Positions 15,379 through 24,491 of a stretch of DNA of 64,000 nucleotides are shown piece after piece. Source of the stretch: Actinoplanes philippinensis (GTDB lineage: Bacteria > Actinomycetota > Actinomycetes > Mycobacteriales > Micromonosporaceae); contig NZ_FONV01000014.1 of assembly GCF_900113015.1 (NCBI RefSeq), forward strand, positions 124,001 through 188,000, read 5' to 3'. Position 1 is the stretch's first letter; the number at the start of each line of letters is the position of its first letter. Made by a program: the position numbers and the translations under genes. The notes under the pieces are model-generated. The model made no database searches. It was not told where the DNA came from and was given only the letters and a program-made list of their open reading frames with translations.

Positions 15379-16719
15379 TCAGCGGGAGGCGTTCTGCAAG
15401 GTGGACGGTGACGGCTGGCGCGGCGAAGGGCTGACCCCGGCCGGCCGCTCTTGAAGCCCTTCGCTGTGACCGGCGCGTGTGGCGGCCGGCGAGCCCGCCT
15501 GAGCCGAGCCGGCCGAGCCGGCCGAGCTGGCAGGGCCGGCCGAGCTGGCCGAGCCGGCAGAGTCCGCCGCGCTGGCCGAGCCGACAGAGTCCGCCGCGCT
15601 GGCCGAGCCGGCAGCCGCCGCCTCGGCTGCCGACACCCGGCGGACGTCGGCGATCGCCCGCCGCAGCATCGTCCGCAGCCAGCGGCTGAGGGGCCGTTCC
15701 GCGAACCGGTGCACCAGCCAGGCGAGCCCCAGCACGACCGTGATGGCCCCGAGCAGCAGGGCCCACACCGGCAGGCTGGTGCGCTCCTGGGCGTGCCGGA
15801 TCAGCCCGTACCCGATGCGCTGGTGCAGCAGATAGAAGGGATAGGTGAGCGCCCCCGCGGTGGTGAGCCACGACCAGCGGATCCGGTCGGTCCAGCCGAG
15901 CGCGACGGCCAGGACCACCAGGTAGCACAGGGACACGATGGCGATGCCGGGCCAGATCGGCACCTCGAAGCCGGGGTTGATGGTGCCGACCCGCTGCTCG
16001 ACCCGGTGGATGCTGACCAGCCAGGAGAAGCCGATGATCGCGAAGAGCAGCGGCGACCGGCCGAAGCGATTGATCAGGAACATCGCTATTCCGGCGATGA
16101 AATACGGCGCGTATTCCGGGATGGCGAGAATATTGACGATTCTGCTGTCGAGGGTCGGGCCGATCACCGCGACGATCATCCAGGTGACGCAGAAAATCAC
16201 CGTCCGGCGGTACGTGAGCCCGAACGCCACGAGTGCCGCGAAGAGCAGATAGAACCGGAGTTCGACGAAGAGCGTCCAGTAAACGGTGTCGACCGCGGGA
16301 ATGCCGAGTGGCTCCTGGAGCATGGTCATGTTGACCGCGATGTCGCGTGCTTCCGGGACGCCGCTGATCGGCACGCCACCGGTCACCGGCAGGATCGCGA
16401 CGACCGCGACGGTGATCAGGATGCACACCCAGTAGGCCGGGTAGAGACGGCTCACCCGTGACACGAAGAACTCGCCCAGGCTGCGCCGCCAGCTGCTCAT
16501 GCCGATCACGAAGCCGCTGATCAGGAAGAACAACTCCACGCCGAGGAAGCCGTAGGCGGCGATCGGGGCGAGGTCGGGCAGATAGTAGGCGGGTGGGCTC
16601 TGCCCGTCGAGACGCCAGGAGACGCTCAGGTGGAACACCGCGACGGCCAGTGCGGCGATCAGTCGGAGGCCGTCGAGGGCGGCGAGGCGAGGGCTCGTGT
16701 TTGCTCGGTCACGATTCAT
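15379..16719 (-). CDS. Membrane acyltransferase (OafA/acyltransferase-3 family)
   Basis: A 446-residue integral membrane enzyme. It starts with LAALDGLRLIAALAVAVFH, which holds the family active-site His. GVELFFLISGFVIGMSSWR and RVSRLYPAYW follow, and about ten membrane helices are visible. The family transfers acyl groups to extracytosolic glycans, lipids or antibiotics. The C-terminal ~85 residues are low-complexity Ala/Ser/Gly with nine-residue repeats (SASAADSVG, SASAADSAG). The start is ATG at 16719. It is convergent with the tad operon and lies 88 bp after the helicase gene. Confidence 0.88.
   Translation of the reverse strand: MNRDRANTSPRLAALDGLRLIAALAVAVFHLSVSWRLDGQSPPAYYLPDLAPIAAYGFLGVELFFLISGFVIGMSSWRRSLGEFFVSRVSRLYPAYWVCILITVAVVAILPVTGGVPISGVPEARDIAVNMTMLQEPLGIPAVDTVYWTLFVELRFYLLFAALVAFGLTYRRTVIFCVTWMIVAVIGPTLDSRIVNILAIPEYAPYFIAGIAMFLINRFGRSPLLFAIIGFSWLVSIHRVEQRVGTINPGFEVPIWPGIAIVSLCYLVVLAVALGWTDRIRWSWLTTAGALTYPFYLLHQRIGYGLIRHAQERTSLPVWALLLGAITVVLGLAWLVHRFAERPLSRWLRTMLRRAIADVRRVSAAEAAAAGSASAADSVGSASAADSAGSASSAGPASSAGSAGSAQAGSPAATRAGHSEGLQERPAGVSPSPRQPSPSTLQNASR
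15500..15625 (-). repeat. Low-complexity 27-bp repeat inside the acyltransferase gene
   Basis: Two 27-bp units (15551-15577 and 15578-15604), differing at one base, lie in a longer GAGCCGGC-rich tract. They encode the Ala/Ser repeats of the acyltransferase tail. Confidence 0.7.
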
Positions 16720-16807
16720 CGGGAACGCAGGTTACCGCTTCGACTCGGGGGGAGGGACAAGGTGTGTCTCTTCCCCGGAGTGATCAGCAATAAACGGCGG
16801 TAAATGA

Positions 16808-19111
16808 TCACAGTGCCGCGAGCACGATATCCAGCACTTTCACAGCGTCCTCTTTGTTCAGAGGATTGTTCCCGTTTCCGCACTTGGGTGACTGCACGCA
16901 GGAGGGGCATCCGGCCTCGCATCCGCACGAGGCGATCGCCTCCCGGGTGGCCCGCAGCCACTCCGCCGCGGTCCCGTAGGCGCGCTCGGCGAACCCCGCG
17001 CCCCCGGGGTGGCCGTCGTAGACGAAGACCGTCGGCGCCTCGGTGTCGGCGTGGTTGGCCGTGGACAGCCCGCCGATGTCCCATCGGTCGCAGGTGGCGA
17101 TCAGCGGCAGCAGGCCGATCCCGGCGTGCTCGGCAGCATGCAGGGCGCCCGGGAACTCGCCCGGCTCCACCCCGCCGGCGGTCAGCGCCTGCGGCGACAC
17201 GGTGAACCAGACCGCGACCGTACGCAACTCGCGAGCCGGCAGGTCGAGGGGCCGGGTGTCGATGATCTCCCCGCTGCCGAGCCGCCGCCGCTGGTAGGAG
17301 ACGACCTGGTTGGTCACGTCCACGTCGCCGAGGAACAGCCCGACCGGACCGGCGTCCACATACGACCGGACGTTCACCACCGACAGGTTCGTCACGTCCC
17401 GGGCGTGCGTGGTCCAGTCCGGCTCCTCCTGGTGGACCAGCGCGATGGCGTCCTCCAGGTCGAGGTCGTCGACCACGAACGTGACGCCCTGGTGCAGGTA
17501 GACCGCTCCGGGGTGCAGCATGGCGTGCGACGAGCCGTGGTCGACGGTGCCGAGCAGCCGCCCGGTGGCCGCCTCCACGACCGAGACGGGCGCGCCGCCG
17601 GTCCCGCGGAGGTCGACCTCGGGCCGCCCGCGATGGGTCCAATACCACCCGGACGGCCGCCGTCGCAGCAGCCCTTCGGCGGTGAGCTGCTCGACGAGCC
17701 CGTGTCCGCCGAACAGGTCCAGGTCAGCGTCGGTGAGTGGCGCCTCGGAGGCGGCGCAGCACAGCTGGGGCCCGAGCACGTACGGATTCCCCGGGTCGAG
17801 CACCGTCGCCTCGACCGGCCGCCCGAACACCGCCTCCGGATGGTGCACCAGGTACGTGTCGAGCGGGTCGTCCCGGGCCACGAGCACGGCGAGCGCCTCG
17901 TCACCGGCCCGCCCGGCCCGGCCCGCCTGCTGCCACAGCGACGCGCGGGTGCCCGGATAGCCGCAGATCAGCACCGCGTCCAGCCCGGTCAGGTCGACGC
18001 CGAGCTCCAGCGCGTTGGTGGACGCCAGCCCGAGCAGCTCGCCGGAGAGCAGCGCCCGCTCGATGGCCCGCCGGTCCTCGCGCAGGTATCCGCCGCGGTA
18101 GGCGGCGACCCGGTCACCGAGGCCGGGCACCGCCTCGTTCAGCGACTGCCGGGCGGTGGATGCGATCACCTCGGCCCCACGCCGGGACCGCACGAACGCG
18201 ATCGTCCGCGTCCCGGCGATCACGGAGTCGGTGAGCAGATCGGCGGTTTCGCGCAGGGCTGACCGGCGGATCGGTGAGGCGTCCTCGGCGTGCGGCTCGA
18301 GGAGCGGCGGCTCCCAGAGGGCGAACGTCACGGCCCCGCGCGGCGACGCGTCGGACGTGATTTCGGTCACCGGCACACCGGTCAACCGGGATGCGGAACC
18401 GGCCGGATCCCCGGACGTCGCGGACGCCAGGATGAAGGTGGGCGAGGCGCCGTACCGCGCGGTGGCCCGCCGCAGCCGCCGCAGCACGTGCGCCACGTGC
18501 GAGCCGAAGACGCCCCGGTAGGTGTGGCACTCGTCGATCACCACATACCGCAACCTGCGCAGGAAGACGCCCCAGCGGCCGTGGCCGGGCAGCATGCTGT
18601 GGTGCAGCATGTCCGGATTGGTGAGCACGAACCGCGAGTGCTGGCGGATCCACTCGCGCTCCTCACGCGGGGTGTCGCCGTCGTAGGTGGCCGGCCGCAC
18701 CCCGTCCAGCCCGAGCCGGTTCAGGCCCCGGAGCTGGTCGGCGGCGAGCGCCTTGGTGGGTGACAGATAGAGCACTGTCGCTCTAGGGTCCGTGGCGAGC
18801 GCGTTCAGCGCCGGTAGCTGGTACGCGAGGGACTTGCCCGACGCGGTGCCGGTGGCCAGCACGACGTGCGTGCCCTCCCAGGCGAGGGTGGCCGCGGCCG
18901 CCTGATGCTCCCACGGGACACTGATCCCCTGGGCGACGAAGGCGTCGCGGACAGCGGGCTCGGTCCATGCCGGCCACGGCGCCGGACGGCCCTCCCGGGC
19001 GGGCACTCGCTCGATGTGTGTGACCGGGGACACTGCCGTCCCGCTGCCGCGAGCCCGCAGCCGGTGCAGCAGCTCAGCAGGACCGAAAGCGGTTGAGGTC
19101 ACGCATTGCAC
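16808..19111 (-). CDS. DEAD/DEAH-box helicase with DUF1998 domain (MrfA/Rv3649-type)
   Basis: A 767-residue superfamily-2 DNA helicase. Walker A is ATGTASGKS with Lys93, the Walker B box is DECH at 193-196, and LASATSGDP and LASTNALELGVDLTGLDAVL plus QQAGRAGRAG complete the motor. The C-terminal DUF1998 region carries four cysteines in CGCEAGCPSCVQSPKCGN, a zinc site as in the MrfA DNA-repair helicases. The start is GTG at 19111. The gene is divergent from bldG, exactly as in other actinobacteria. Likely role: DNA repair. Confidence 0.93.
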   Translation of the reverse strand: MQCVTSTAFGPAELLHRLRARGSGTAVSPVTHIERVPAREGRPAPWPAWTEPAVRDAFVAQGISVPWEHQAAAATLAWEGTHVVLATGTASGKSLAYQLPALNALATDPRATVLYLSPTKALAADQLRGLNRLGLDGVRPATYDGDTPREEREWIRQHSRFVLTNPDMLHHSMLPGHGRWGVFLRRLRYVVIDECHTYRGVFGSHVAHVLRRLRRATARYGASPTFILASATSGDPAGSASRLTGVPVTEITSDASPRGAVTFALWEPPLLEPHAEDASPIRRSALRETADLLTDSVIAGTRTIAFVRSRRGAEVIASTARQSLNEAVPGLGDRVAAYRGGYLREDRRAIERALLSGELLGLASTNALELGVDLTGLDAVLICGYPGTRASLWQQAGRAGRAGDEALAVLVARDDPLDTYLVHHPEAVFGRPVEATVLDPGNPYVLGPQLCCAASEAPLTDADLDLFGGHGLVEQLTAEGLLRRRPSGWYWTHRGRPEVDLRGTGGAPVSVVEAATGRLLGTVDHGSSHAMLHPGAVYLHQGVTFVVDDLDLEDAIALVHQEEPDWTTHARDVTNLSVVNVRSYVDAGPVGLFLGDVDVTNQVVSYQRRRLGSGEIIDTRPLDLPARELRTVAVWFTVSPQALTAGGVEPGEFPGALHAAEHAGIGLLPLIATCDRWDIGGLSTANHADTEAPTVFVYDGHPGGAGFAERAYGTAAEWLRATREAIASCGCEAGCPSCVQSPKCGNGNNPLNKEDAVKVLDIVLAAL

Positions 19112-19224
19112 TGTGACACCGGTATGCCCCGAACCTCAAACGGGTAGGACGGTGGGTGCCACGCGTCGCCCCCTTCCCGTCGGTGGTTAGATTTCGCGGG
19201 GGGAGAGATCAGGGAGGAGGACCG

Positions 19225-19581
19225 ATGGAGCTGTCACTCACGACCCGGACCGTCGCCGAGCACACCGTGCTCGAGGTCGGCGGCGAGGTGGACGTTTACA
19301 CCGCCCCCCGGCTGCGTGAGCGTCTCATCGAGCTGGTGGACGCGGGGGCCCGTGACGTGGTCGTCGATCTGGAGCGGGTCGACTTCCTCGACTCCACCGG
19401 GCTCGGCGTGCTGGTCGGCGCCCTCAAGCGGCTGCGGACGGCACACGGCACCTTCGGCCTGGTCTGCGCCAAGGAGCCACTTCTCAAGATCTTCCGGATC
19501 ACCGCGCTGGATCAGGTCTTCCCGATCTTCCCGACGGTCGATGCGGCGACGGAACGCGACGGCAGCGGTCCCGCTTCGTGA
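19225..19581 (+). CDS. bldG: Anti-anti-sigma factor BldG
   Basis: A 118-residue STAS protein. The phosphoacceptor loop is RVDFLDSTGLGVLVGALKR. In Streptomyces, BldG is phosphorylated on the equivalent Ser and controls sporulation and antibiotic production by sequestering anti-sigma factors. The start is ATG at 19225 behind GGGAGGAGG. Orthology is supported by the divergent DUF1998 helicase and the downstream anti-sigma kinase and H+-pyrophosphatase. Its stop overlaps the next start. Confidence 0.88.
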   Translation: MELSLTTRTVAEHTVLEVGGEVDVYTAPRLRERLIELVDAGARDVVVDLERVDFLDSTGLGVLVGALKRLRTAHGTFGLVCAKEPLLKIFRITALDQVFPIFPTVDAATERDGSGPAS

Positions 19582-20018
19582 TGGCTACCGTTCGACTCTC
19601 CTTCTCGCCGGCCCCGGTGCATGTGCGCACCGCACGCCTCGTCGGTGTCGCCGTCGCGCGCCGTGCCGGGGTCGCGGAGGAGTTGCTCGACGAGGTCCGG
19701 CTCGCCATCGGTGAGGCCTGCACCCGGGCGGTCACCCTGCACCGGCAGTATGGTTTGACCGACCTCGTCACCGTCGAGATGTCCGACTCGGACTCGTACA
19801 CGGTCAGCGTCATCGACCACGCGCCGATCGAGGCGAGCGTCGGCCTGGCGAAGCTGCCGCCGGACGAGTTGGCCGACGAGTCGCTGACCGACGACGCGCT
19901 CACCACCGGCGTCGGCTTCGCGCTGCTCGCCGGTTTCGTCGACGACCTGCAGGTGCGCCCGGTGGATGACGGCCCGGGCACCGAGGTCCGGATGGTCTGG
20001 CCGGTCACCCGCCGCTGA
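19581..20018 (+). CDS. Anti-sigma factor, HATPase (RsbW-like) partner of BldG
   Basis: A 145-residue GHKL-type ATPase domain protein. VRLAIGEACTRAVTLHRQYG fits the N-box of RsbW/SpoIIAB kinases, although the usual N-box Asn is replaced (EACTRAV instead of EA-x-x-NA-x). DHAPIEA and GVGFALLAGFVDDLQV occupy the G1/G2 regions, also degenerate. The start is ATG at 19581, overlapping the bldG stop (TGATG); a GTG lies one codon earlier. It should bind a sigma factor and be neutralised by BldG. Streptomyces has an equivalent gene just downstream of bldG. Confidence 0.8.
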   Translation: MATVRLSFSPAPVHVRTARLVGVAVARRAGVAEELLDEVRLAIGEACTRAVTLHRQYGLTDLVTVEMSDSDSYTVSVIDHAPIEASVGLAKLPPDELADESLTDDALTTGVGFALLAGFVDDLQVRPVDDGPGTEVRMVWPVTRR

Positions 20019-20211
20019 CCGCGGCGGAGTGCCAAAAAAGATCAACCACGCAGGGGGTACGGCACAACGCCGCGCCCACCATGGGCGATATTTCCGAAAA
20101 TGACCAGCTAAGTCGGGCGAAAATCCAGACACTGGCGGCTACCCGTGTACCCGAGATCCACACCGGCCTAACACAGCGGCGATCATCACCGCGACACGGC
20201 TGGTGCGACAT

Positions 20212-20239
20212 GTGACGACCACCACGTAAGCCCTATACA
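20212..20239 (+). promoter_or_regulatory. Putative hppA promoter
   Basis: GTGACG (20212-20217), a 16-bp spacer and TATACA (20234-20239) give a plausible sigma-70-type promoter about 130 nt before the hppA start. The rest of the 350-bp spacer (20019-20369) has no gene that I can support. Confidence 0.4.
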
Positions 20240-20369
20240 GTACGCGAGTTGTCAGCTACTTACCGGCCTCGCGTCCGCAGGTCTGGTCGGTCGTTCCCCA
20301 CTCCCCGGGGAATGCGCCCGGGTGGTCTCGTCCGCCTCCCGGACGCCATCGGTGTACAGGAGGACATTG

Positions 20370-22781
20370 ATGTCCGGAGACTCGATAGACCTTGCCGCCG
20401 AGGGTGGCGGAGTTTCCCTGAGCGGCTCGAACGTCACATTCGTCATCGTCGCGCTGGTGTTCGCCCTAGTGGCGCTCGGTTTCGCCGCCGCGTTCGTCCA
20501 ATCGGTGCTGCGTACCGCGCGCGGCACACCGAAGATGCAGGAGATCGCCGGCGCCGTGCAGGAGGGCGCCTCGGCATACCTGTTCCGGCAGTTCAAGACT
20601 CTCGGCATCTTCGTCGTCATCGCGGTCGTCCTGCTGTTCCTCCTACCGGTGCACGAGACCGACAACGAGACCTGGGTCAAGATCGGCCGCTCGCTGTTCT
20701 TCATCGTCGGCGCGGTGTTCAGCTCGTTCATCGGCGGCGCCGGTATGGCGCTGGCCACCCGGGCCAACCTGCGGGTCGCAGCCGCGGCCGGCGAGCAGGG
20801 TGGCCGGGAGAAGGCGATGGGCATCGCCTTCCGCACCGGTGGTGTGGTCGGCTTCCTGACCGTCGGCCTCGGCCTGTTCGGCGGCGCGCTGGTCGTGCTG
20901 ATCTTCCGCGGTGACGCGCCGACCGTCCTGGAGGGATTCGGTTTCGGCGCCGCGCTGCTGGCCATGTTCATGCGGGTCGGCGGCGGCATCTTCACCAAGG
21001 CCGCGGACGTCGGCGCGGACCTGGTCGGCAAGGTCGAGCAGGGCATCCCGGAGGACGACCCGCGCAACGCGGCGACCATCGCCGACAACGTGGGCGACAA
21101 CGTCGGCGACTGCGCCGGCATGGCCGCCGACCTGTTCGAGTCCTACGCGGTGACCCTGGTCGCGGCGCTGATCCTGGGCTCGGCCGCGTTCGGTCAGGAC
21201 GGCCTGATCTTCCCGCTGATCGTCTCCACGATCGGTGTGCTGATCGCGATCATCGGCGTCTTCATCACCCGGCTGCGGGCCAGTGACCGCAACGGCCTCA
21301 CCGCGATCAACCGGGCGTTCTACATCTCGGCCGCGATCTCCGCGATCGCGGTGGCCGTGGTCAGCTTCGTCTACCTGCCGAACAGCTTCGCCGGCTTCGG
21401 CGACGCGGGCATCGACGAGGAGATCCTGAACAGCGGTCAGAACCCGCAGCTCGTCGCGGTCGGCGCGGTCGTGATCGGCATCGTGCTGGCGGCCGCCATC
21501 CAGGCGCTGACCGGCTACTTCACCGAGACCAACCGCCGCCCGGTGCAGGACATCGGCAAGTCGTCGCAGACCGGCCCGGCCACCGTCATCCTGGCCGGCA
21601 TCAGCGTCGGCCTGGAATCGGCGGTGTACTCGGCGATCCTGCTCGGCGCGGGCGTCTTCGGCGCCTTCCTTCTGGGCGGGTCGTCGCTGACGCTGTCGCT
21701 GTTCGCGGTGGCGCTGGCCGGCACCGGTCTGCTCACCACGGTCGGCGTGATCGTGGCGATGGACACGTTCGGCCCGATCTCGGACAACGCGCAGGGCATC
21801 GCCGAGATGTCCGGCGACGTGGACGAGCGGGGCACGCAGATCCTCACCGAGCTGGACGCGGTCGGCAACACCACGAAGGCGATCACCAAGGGCATCGCGA
21901 TCGCGACCGCCGTCCTGGCGGCCACGGCGCTGTTCGGGTCGTACACCAACAGCCTGGCCAGCGCGCTGACCGAGGCCGGCGTGACGAACGTCGGCACCGA
22001 GATCCTGGCCCAGTTGAACATCTCCAACCCGCGCAGTCTGGTCGGCCTGCTGATCGGCGCGGCGGTGGTGTTCCTCTTCTCCGGTCTGGCCATCAACGCG
22101 GTGTCCCGCTCGGCGGGCGCTGTCGTGATGGAGGTCCGTCGCCAGTTCCGGGAGTTCCCGGGCATCATGGACGGCTCGCAGCGTCCGGAGTACGGCCGGG
22201 TCGTCGACATCTGCACCCGGGACGCGCAGCGGGAGCTGCTCACGCCCGGTCTGCTGGCGATCATGGCCCCGATCGCGGTGGGTTTCGGCCTGGGCCCGGG
22301 CGCGCTGGCCGCCTACCTGGCCGGTGCGATCGGCACCGGCACGCTGATGGCGGTCTTCCTCTCCAACTCCGGCGGCGCGTGGGACAACGCGAAGAAGCTG
22401 GTCGAGGACGGCTCGTACGGCGGCAAGGGCTCCGAGGCGCACTCCGCCACGGTGATCGGTGACACGGTCGGTGACCCGTTCAAGGACACCGCCGGCCCGG
22501 CGATCAACCCGCTGCTCAAGGTGATGAACCTGGTCTCGCTGCTGATCGCCCCGGCCGTGGTGACCTGGAGTTACGGCTCGGACGCGAACACACCGCTGCG
22601 GGTCGGCGTGGCGATCGTCGCGGTCGCCATCGTGACCGCGGCCGTGGTCTGGAGCAAGCGCAAGCCGATCGCGATCGGTGACGACAGCGCCTCGGCCTCG
22701 GCCGCCGGCGCCGCCGACACCGCCCGCGCGGTCCAGGACGCCCGCACCACCGAGGCGCCCCGGATCAAGGACAACGTCTGA
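20370..22781 (+). CDS. hppA: Membrane-bound proton-translocating pyrophosphatase
   Basis: An 803-residue, about 16-helix membrane enzyme that couples pyrophosphate hydrolysis to proton export. The signature DVGADLVGKVE and the loop EDDPRNAATIADNVGDNVGD bind Mg-pyrophosphate. The sequence GNTTKAITKG carries Lys and Thr at the two positions that distinguish K+-independent H+-PPases from the K+-dependent type (GNTTAAIGKG), so this enzyme is predicted to be K+-independent. The start is ATG at 20370 with AGGAGGA upstream; an upstream in-frame start at 20322 lacks a ribosome-binding site. A terminator follows. Confidence 0.96.
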   Translation: MSGDSIDLAAEGGGVSLSGSNVTFVIVALVFALVALGFAAAFVQSVLRTARGTPKMQEIAGAVQEGASAYLFRQFKTLGIFVVIAVVLLFLLPVHETDNETWVKIGRSLFFIVGAVFSSFIGGAGMALATRANLRVAAAAGEQGGREKAMGIAFRTGGVVGFLTVGLGLFGGALVVLIFRGDAPTVLEGFGFGAALLAMFMRVGGGIFTKAADVGADLVGKVEQGIPEDDPRNAATIADNVGDNVGDCAGMAADLFESYAVTLVAALILGSAAFGQDGLIFPLIVSTIGVLIAIIGVFITRLRASDRNGLTAINRAFYISAAISAIAVAVVSFVYLPNSFAGFGDAGIDEEILNSGQNPQLVAVGAVVIGIVLAAAIQALTGYFTETNRRPVQDIGKSSQTGPATVILAGISVGLESAVYSAILLGAGVFGAFLLGGSSLTLSLFAVALAGTGLLTTVGVIVAMDTFGPISDNAQGIAEMSGDVDERGTQILTELDAVGNTTKAITKGIAIATAVLAATALFGSYTNSLASALTEAGVTNVGTEILAQLNISNPRSLVGLLIGAAVVFLFSGLAINAVSRSAGAVVMEVRRQFREFPGIMDGSQRPEYGRVVDICTRDAQRELLTPGLLAIMAPIAVGFGLGPGALAAYLAGAIGTGTLMAVFLSNSGGAWDNAKKLVEDGSYGGKGSEAHSATVIGDTVGDPFKDTAGPAINPLLKVMNLVSLLIAPAVVTWSYGSDANTPLRVGVAIVAVAIVTAAVVWSKRKPIAIGDDSASASAAGAADTARAVQDARTTEAPRIKDNV

Positions 22782-22795
22782 GGTAGACACCGGCG

Positions 22796-22823
22796 AAAGG
22801 CACCCGGGGGACCGGGTGCCTTT
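22796..22823 (+). terminator. Rho-independent terminator of hppA
   Basis: A perfect 12-bp stem (22796-22807 with 22812-22823), 4-nt loop, ending in TTT and followed by CGTATTG. It lies 15 nt past the stop. Confidence 0.85.
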
Positions 22824-22879
22824 CGTATTGCTCCGATCGAGGCGTGTGGAGTGTCCTGCCGGAGTCGTACCCTGCTTCC

Positions 22880-23410
22880 ATGCGCGCGGTCCGACCGATC
22901 TCCTTTGCCCTCCTGCTGGTGCTCGCCGCACCGCTGGCCGCCTGCTCCGGTCAGCCCGGCGCGCACGCCTGGGCCGCGCTGGTGTGCACCACGCTGAGCC
23001 CCTGGCGCAGCGAGATCGACACCCTCACCAGCCGCACCCAGCAGCAGATGACCAGCAAGACCACGCCCGGCCAGGCGAAGGAGAATCTGGCGCGCCTCTT
23101 CGACGGGGCGGCCACGGCGAGCGAGAAGGCCCGGGAGGGCGTGGAGAAAGCGGGTGTCCCCGACGTGGACAACGGGAAGGCCATCGCCGACGGTTTCCTG
23201 TCCTCGCTGGCCGGCATCCGCGACGCCTACGGCCACGCGCGCACCGGCATCGAGGGCCTGGCCACGGCCCCGTCCCAGGCCTTCTACGACGAGGTCGGCA
23301 AGGTCGTGGCACAGCTCACCACCGACTACGAGCGCAGCAGCCTGGACACGACGAACCTGGAGTCGGTCGAGCTCAGACAGGCCTTCGACACCCTGCCCGA
23401 ATGCCAGTGA
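22880..23410 (+). CDS. Small lipoprotein
   Basis: A 176-residue predicted lipoprotein. MRAVRPISFALLLVLAAP is followed by the lipobox LAAC, then a helical, charged domain with Cys residues in LVCTTL and PECQ. The start is ATG at 22880; the in-frame start 36 nt upstream would place residues before the signal peptide. I do not recognise the domain; its long amphipathic helices suggest an all-alpha fold. The stop lies 4 nt before the next gene, so the two form an operon. Confidence 0.75.
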   Translation: MRAVRPISFALLLVLAAPLAACSGQPGAHAWAALVCTTLSPWRSEIDTLTSRTQQQMTSKTTPGQAKENLARLFDGAATASEKAREGVEKAGVPDVDNGKAIADGFLSSLAGIRDAYGHARTGIEGLATAPSQAFYDEVGKVVAQLTTDYERSSLDTTNLESVELRQAFDTLPECQ

Positions 23411-23414
23411 CACG

Positions 23415-24299
23415 ATGACCGAGACCGGCTGGCCGCTGATCCCGCGCGAGGTCCTTCCCCCACCGGTGCCGGTGGCGAAGCGGACCTCTCCGCGTGGCGT
23501 GCCCGGCCCGCCGGGCGGCCGCCAGCTGTCGATGTTCGGCGCCGAGACGACCGAGCCGTCACCCGCCGATCTGGCCGGCCTGCTGGCCGGTCCGGGCCGT
23601 CTGGGCAGGATGGGGGGCACGGCCCGCGTCTCGGTCCGGGTGGATGCGGCTTGGCGGGTGCATGTCCTGGTCGGCGAGTTGGTCGCCCGGGGCCTGACGG
23701 CCACGTGGGAGCCGATCGAGGAGGTACGCATCGTCGACCTCGCCGCCGCGAAAGAGGCGATCATCACGTCCGAACCCCCGTCGACGGAGGAGGAGCCCGG
23801 CGACACGGCCGGGTCCGGCGCCCCGGACGACGATGCCCGGCCCGGCGACGGCGTCGGCGACGAGCGCCACGTCGACGCCGGTCAGGCCGACGGCGACCCG
23901 GTCGACGGGCCCGCGGAGGACGGTGATCCGGGGGAGCCGGAGCCGCCCAAGCAGGTCTTCGAGGTGCGTACCGCGTACTCCCGAAGGTTGAATGCTCTTG
24001 CCCGCGCCTGGCCGGACGCATCCGCGCAGCTCTTCCTCTCCGGCCCTCGTCTGCGGCTGTGGGTGGCCGCCGCCGGCGGCCCGCGCCCGGGTGGCTGGGT
24101 GCTCGGCCTGGACCCGGCCAAGGACCGTCACGCGGTGGAGGCCGCGCTGGTCCGGGCCGGTCTGGCGGGCCGGGTGTCGGAAGACGGACGACGCTACCTC
24201 ATCTCGGGTGCACGGAGGCTGCGCCGGCTGGCCGAACTGGTCGGGGAACGCCCCTCAGCAGCCCCGGAGGAATTCTGGCCGGGCGGCATAGTTGCGTGA
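23415..24299 (+). CDS. Conserved actinobacterial hypothetical (position of Rv3647c)
   Basis: A 294-residue soluble protein. An N-terminal module (about residues 55-115, TARVSVRVDAAWRVHVLVGELVARGL) and a C-terminal module (about 180-290, VRTAYSRRLNALARAWPD and GWVLGLDPAKDRHAVEAALVRAGL) flank an acidic, disordered linker rich in Asp, Glu and Gly. It occupies the place of Rv3647c next to topA. Function unknown. The start is ATG at 23415, 4 nt after the lipoprotein stop. Confidence 0.75.
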   Translation: MTETGWPLIPREVLPPPVPVAKRTSPRGVPGPPGGRQLSMFGAETTEPSPADLAGLLAGPGRLGRMGGTARVSVRVDAAWRVHVLVGELVARGLTATWEPIEEVRIVDLAAAKEAIITSEPPSTEEEPGDTAGSGAPDDDARPGDGVGDERHVDAGQADGDPVDGPAEDGDPGEPEPPKQVFEVRTAYSRRLNALARAWPDASAQLFLSGPRLRLWVAAAGGPRPGGWVLGLDPAKDRHAVEAALVRAGLAGRVSEDGRRYLISGARRLRRLAELVGERPSAAPEEFWPGGIVA

Positions 24300-24491
24300 T
24301 CTTCCGGGATTGTGTCCGACATAACACCGTCTTCCCGGTGTACGGTGTCGCGGTCAGACGCATGCGGTGGCCGGACCGTTACCATCCGACTGCGGGCTTC
24401 CCCGGGAATGCAGTCTTGTCCGGCGCGTTACGTTGAACGTCTGTGCTCCGCCGGGCGGAGCGGGGAGTGCTGAGGCCAAATAAGGAGTGCC

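Noticed and set aside
20643..22931. A 762-codon minus-strand open frame opposite hppA
   Set aside because: Arg/Asp/Gln-rich shadow; hppA on the plus strand is complete with all motifs.
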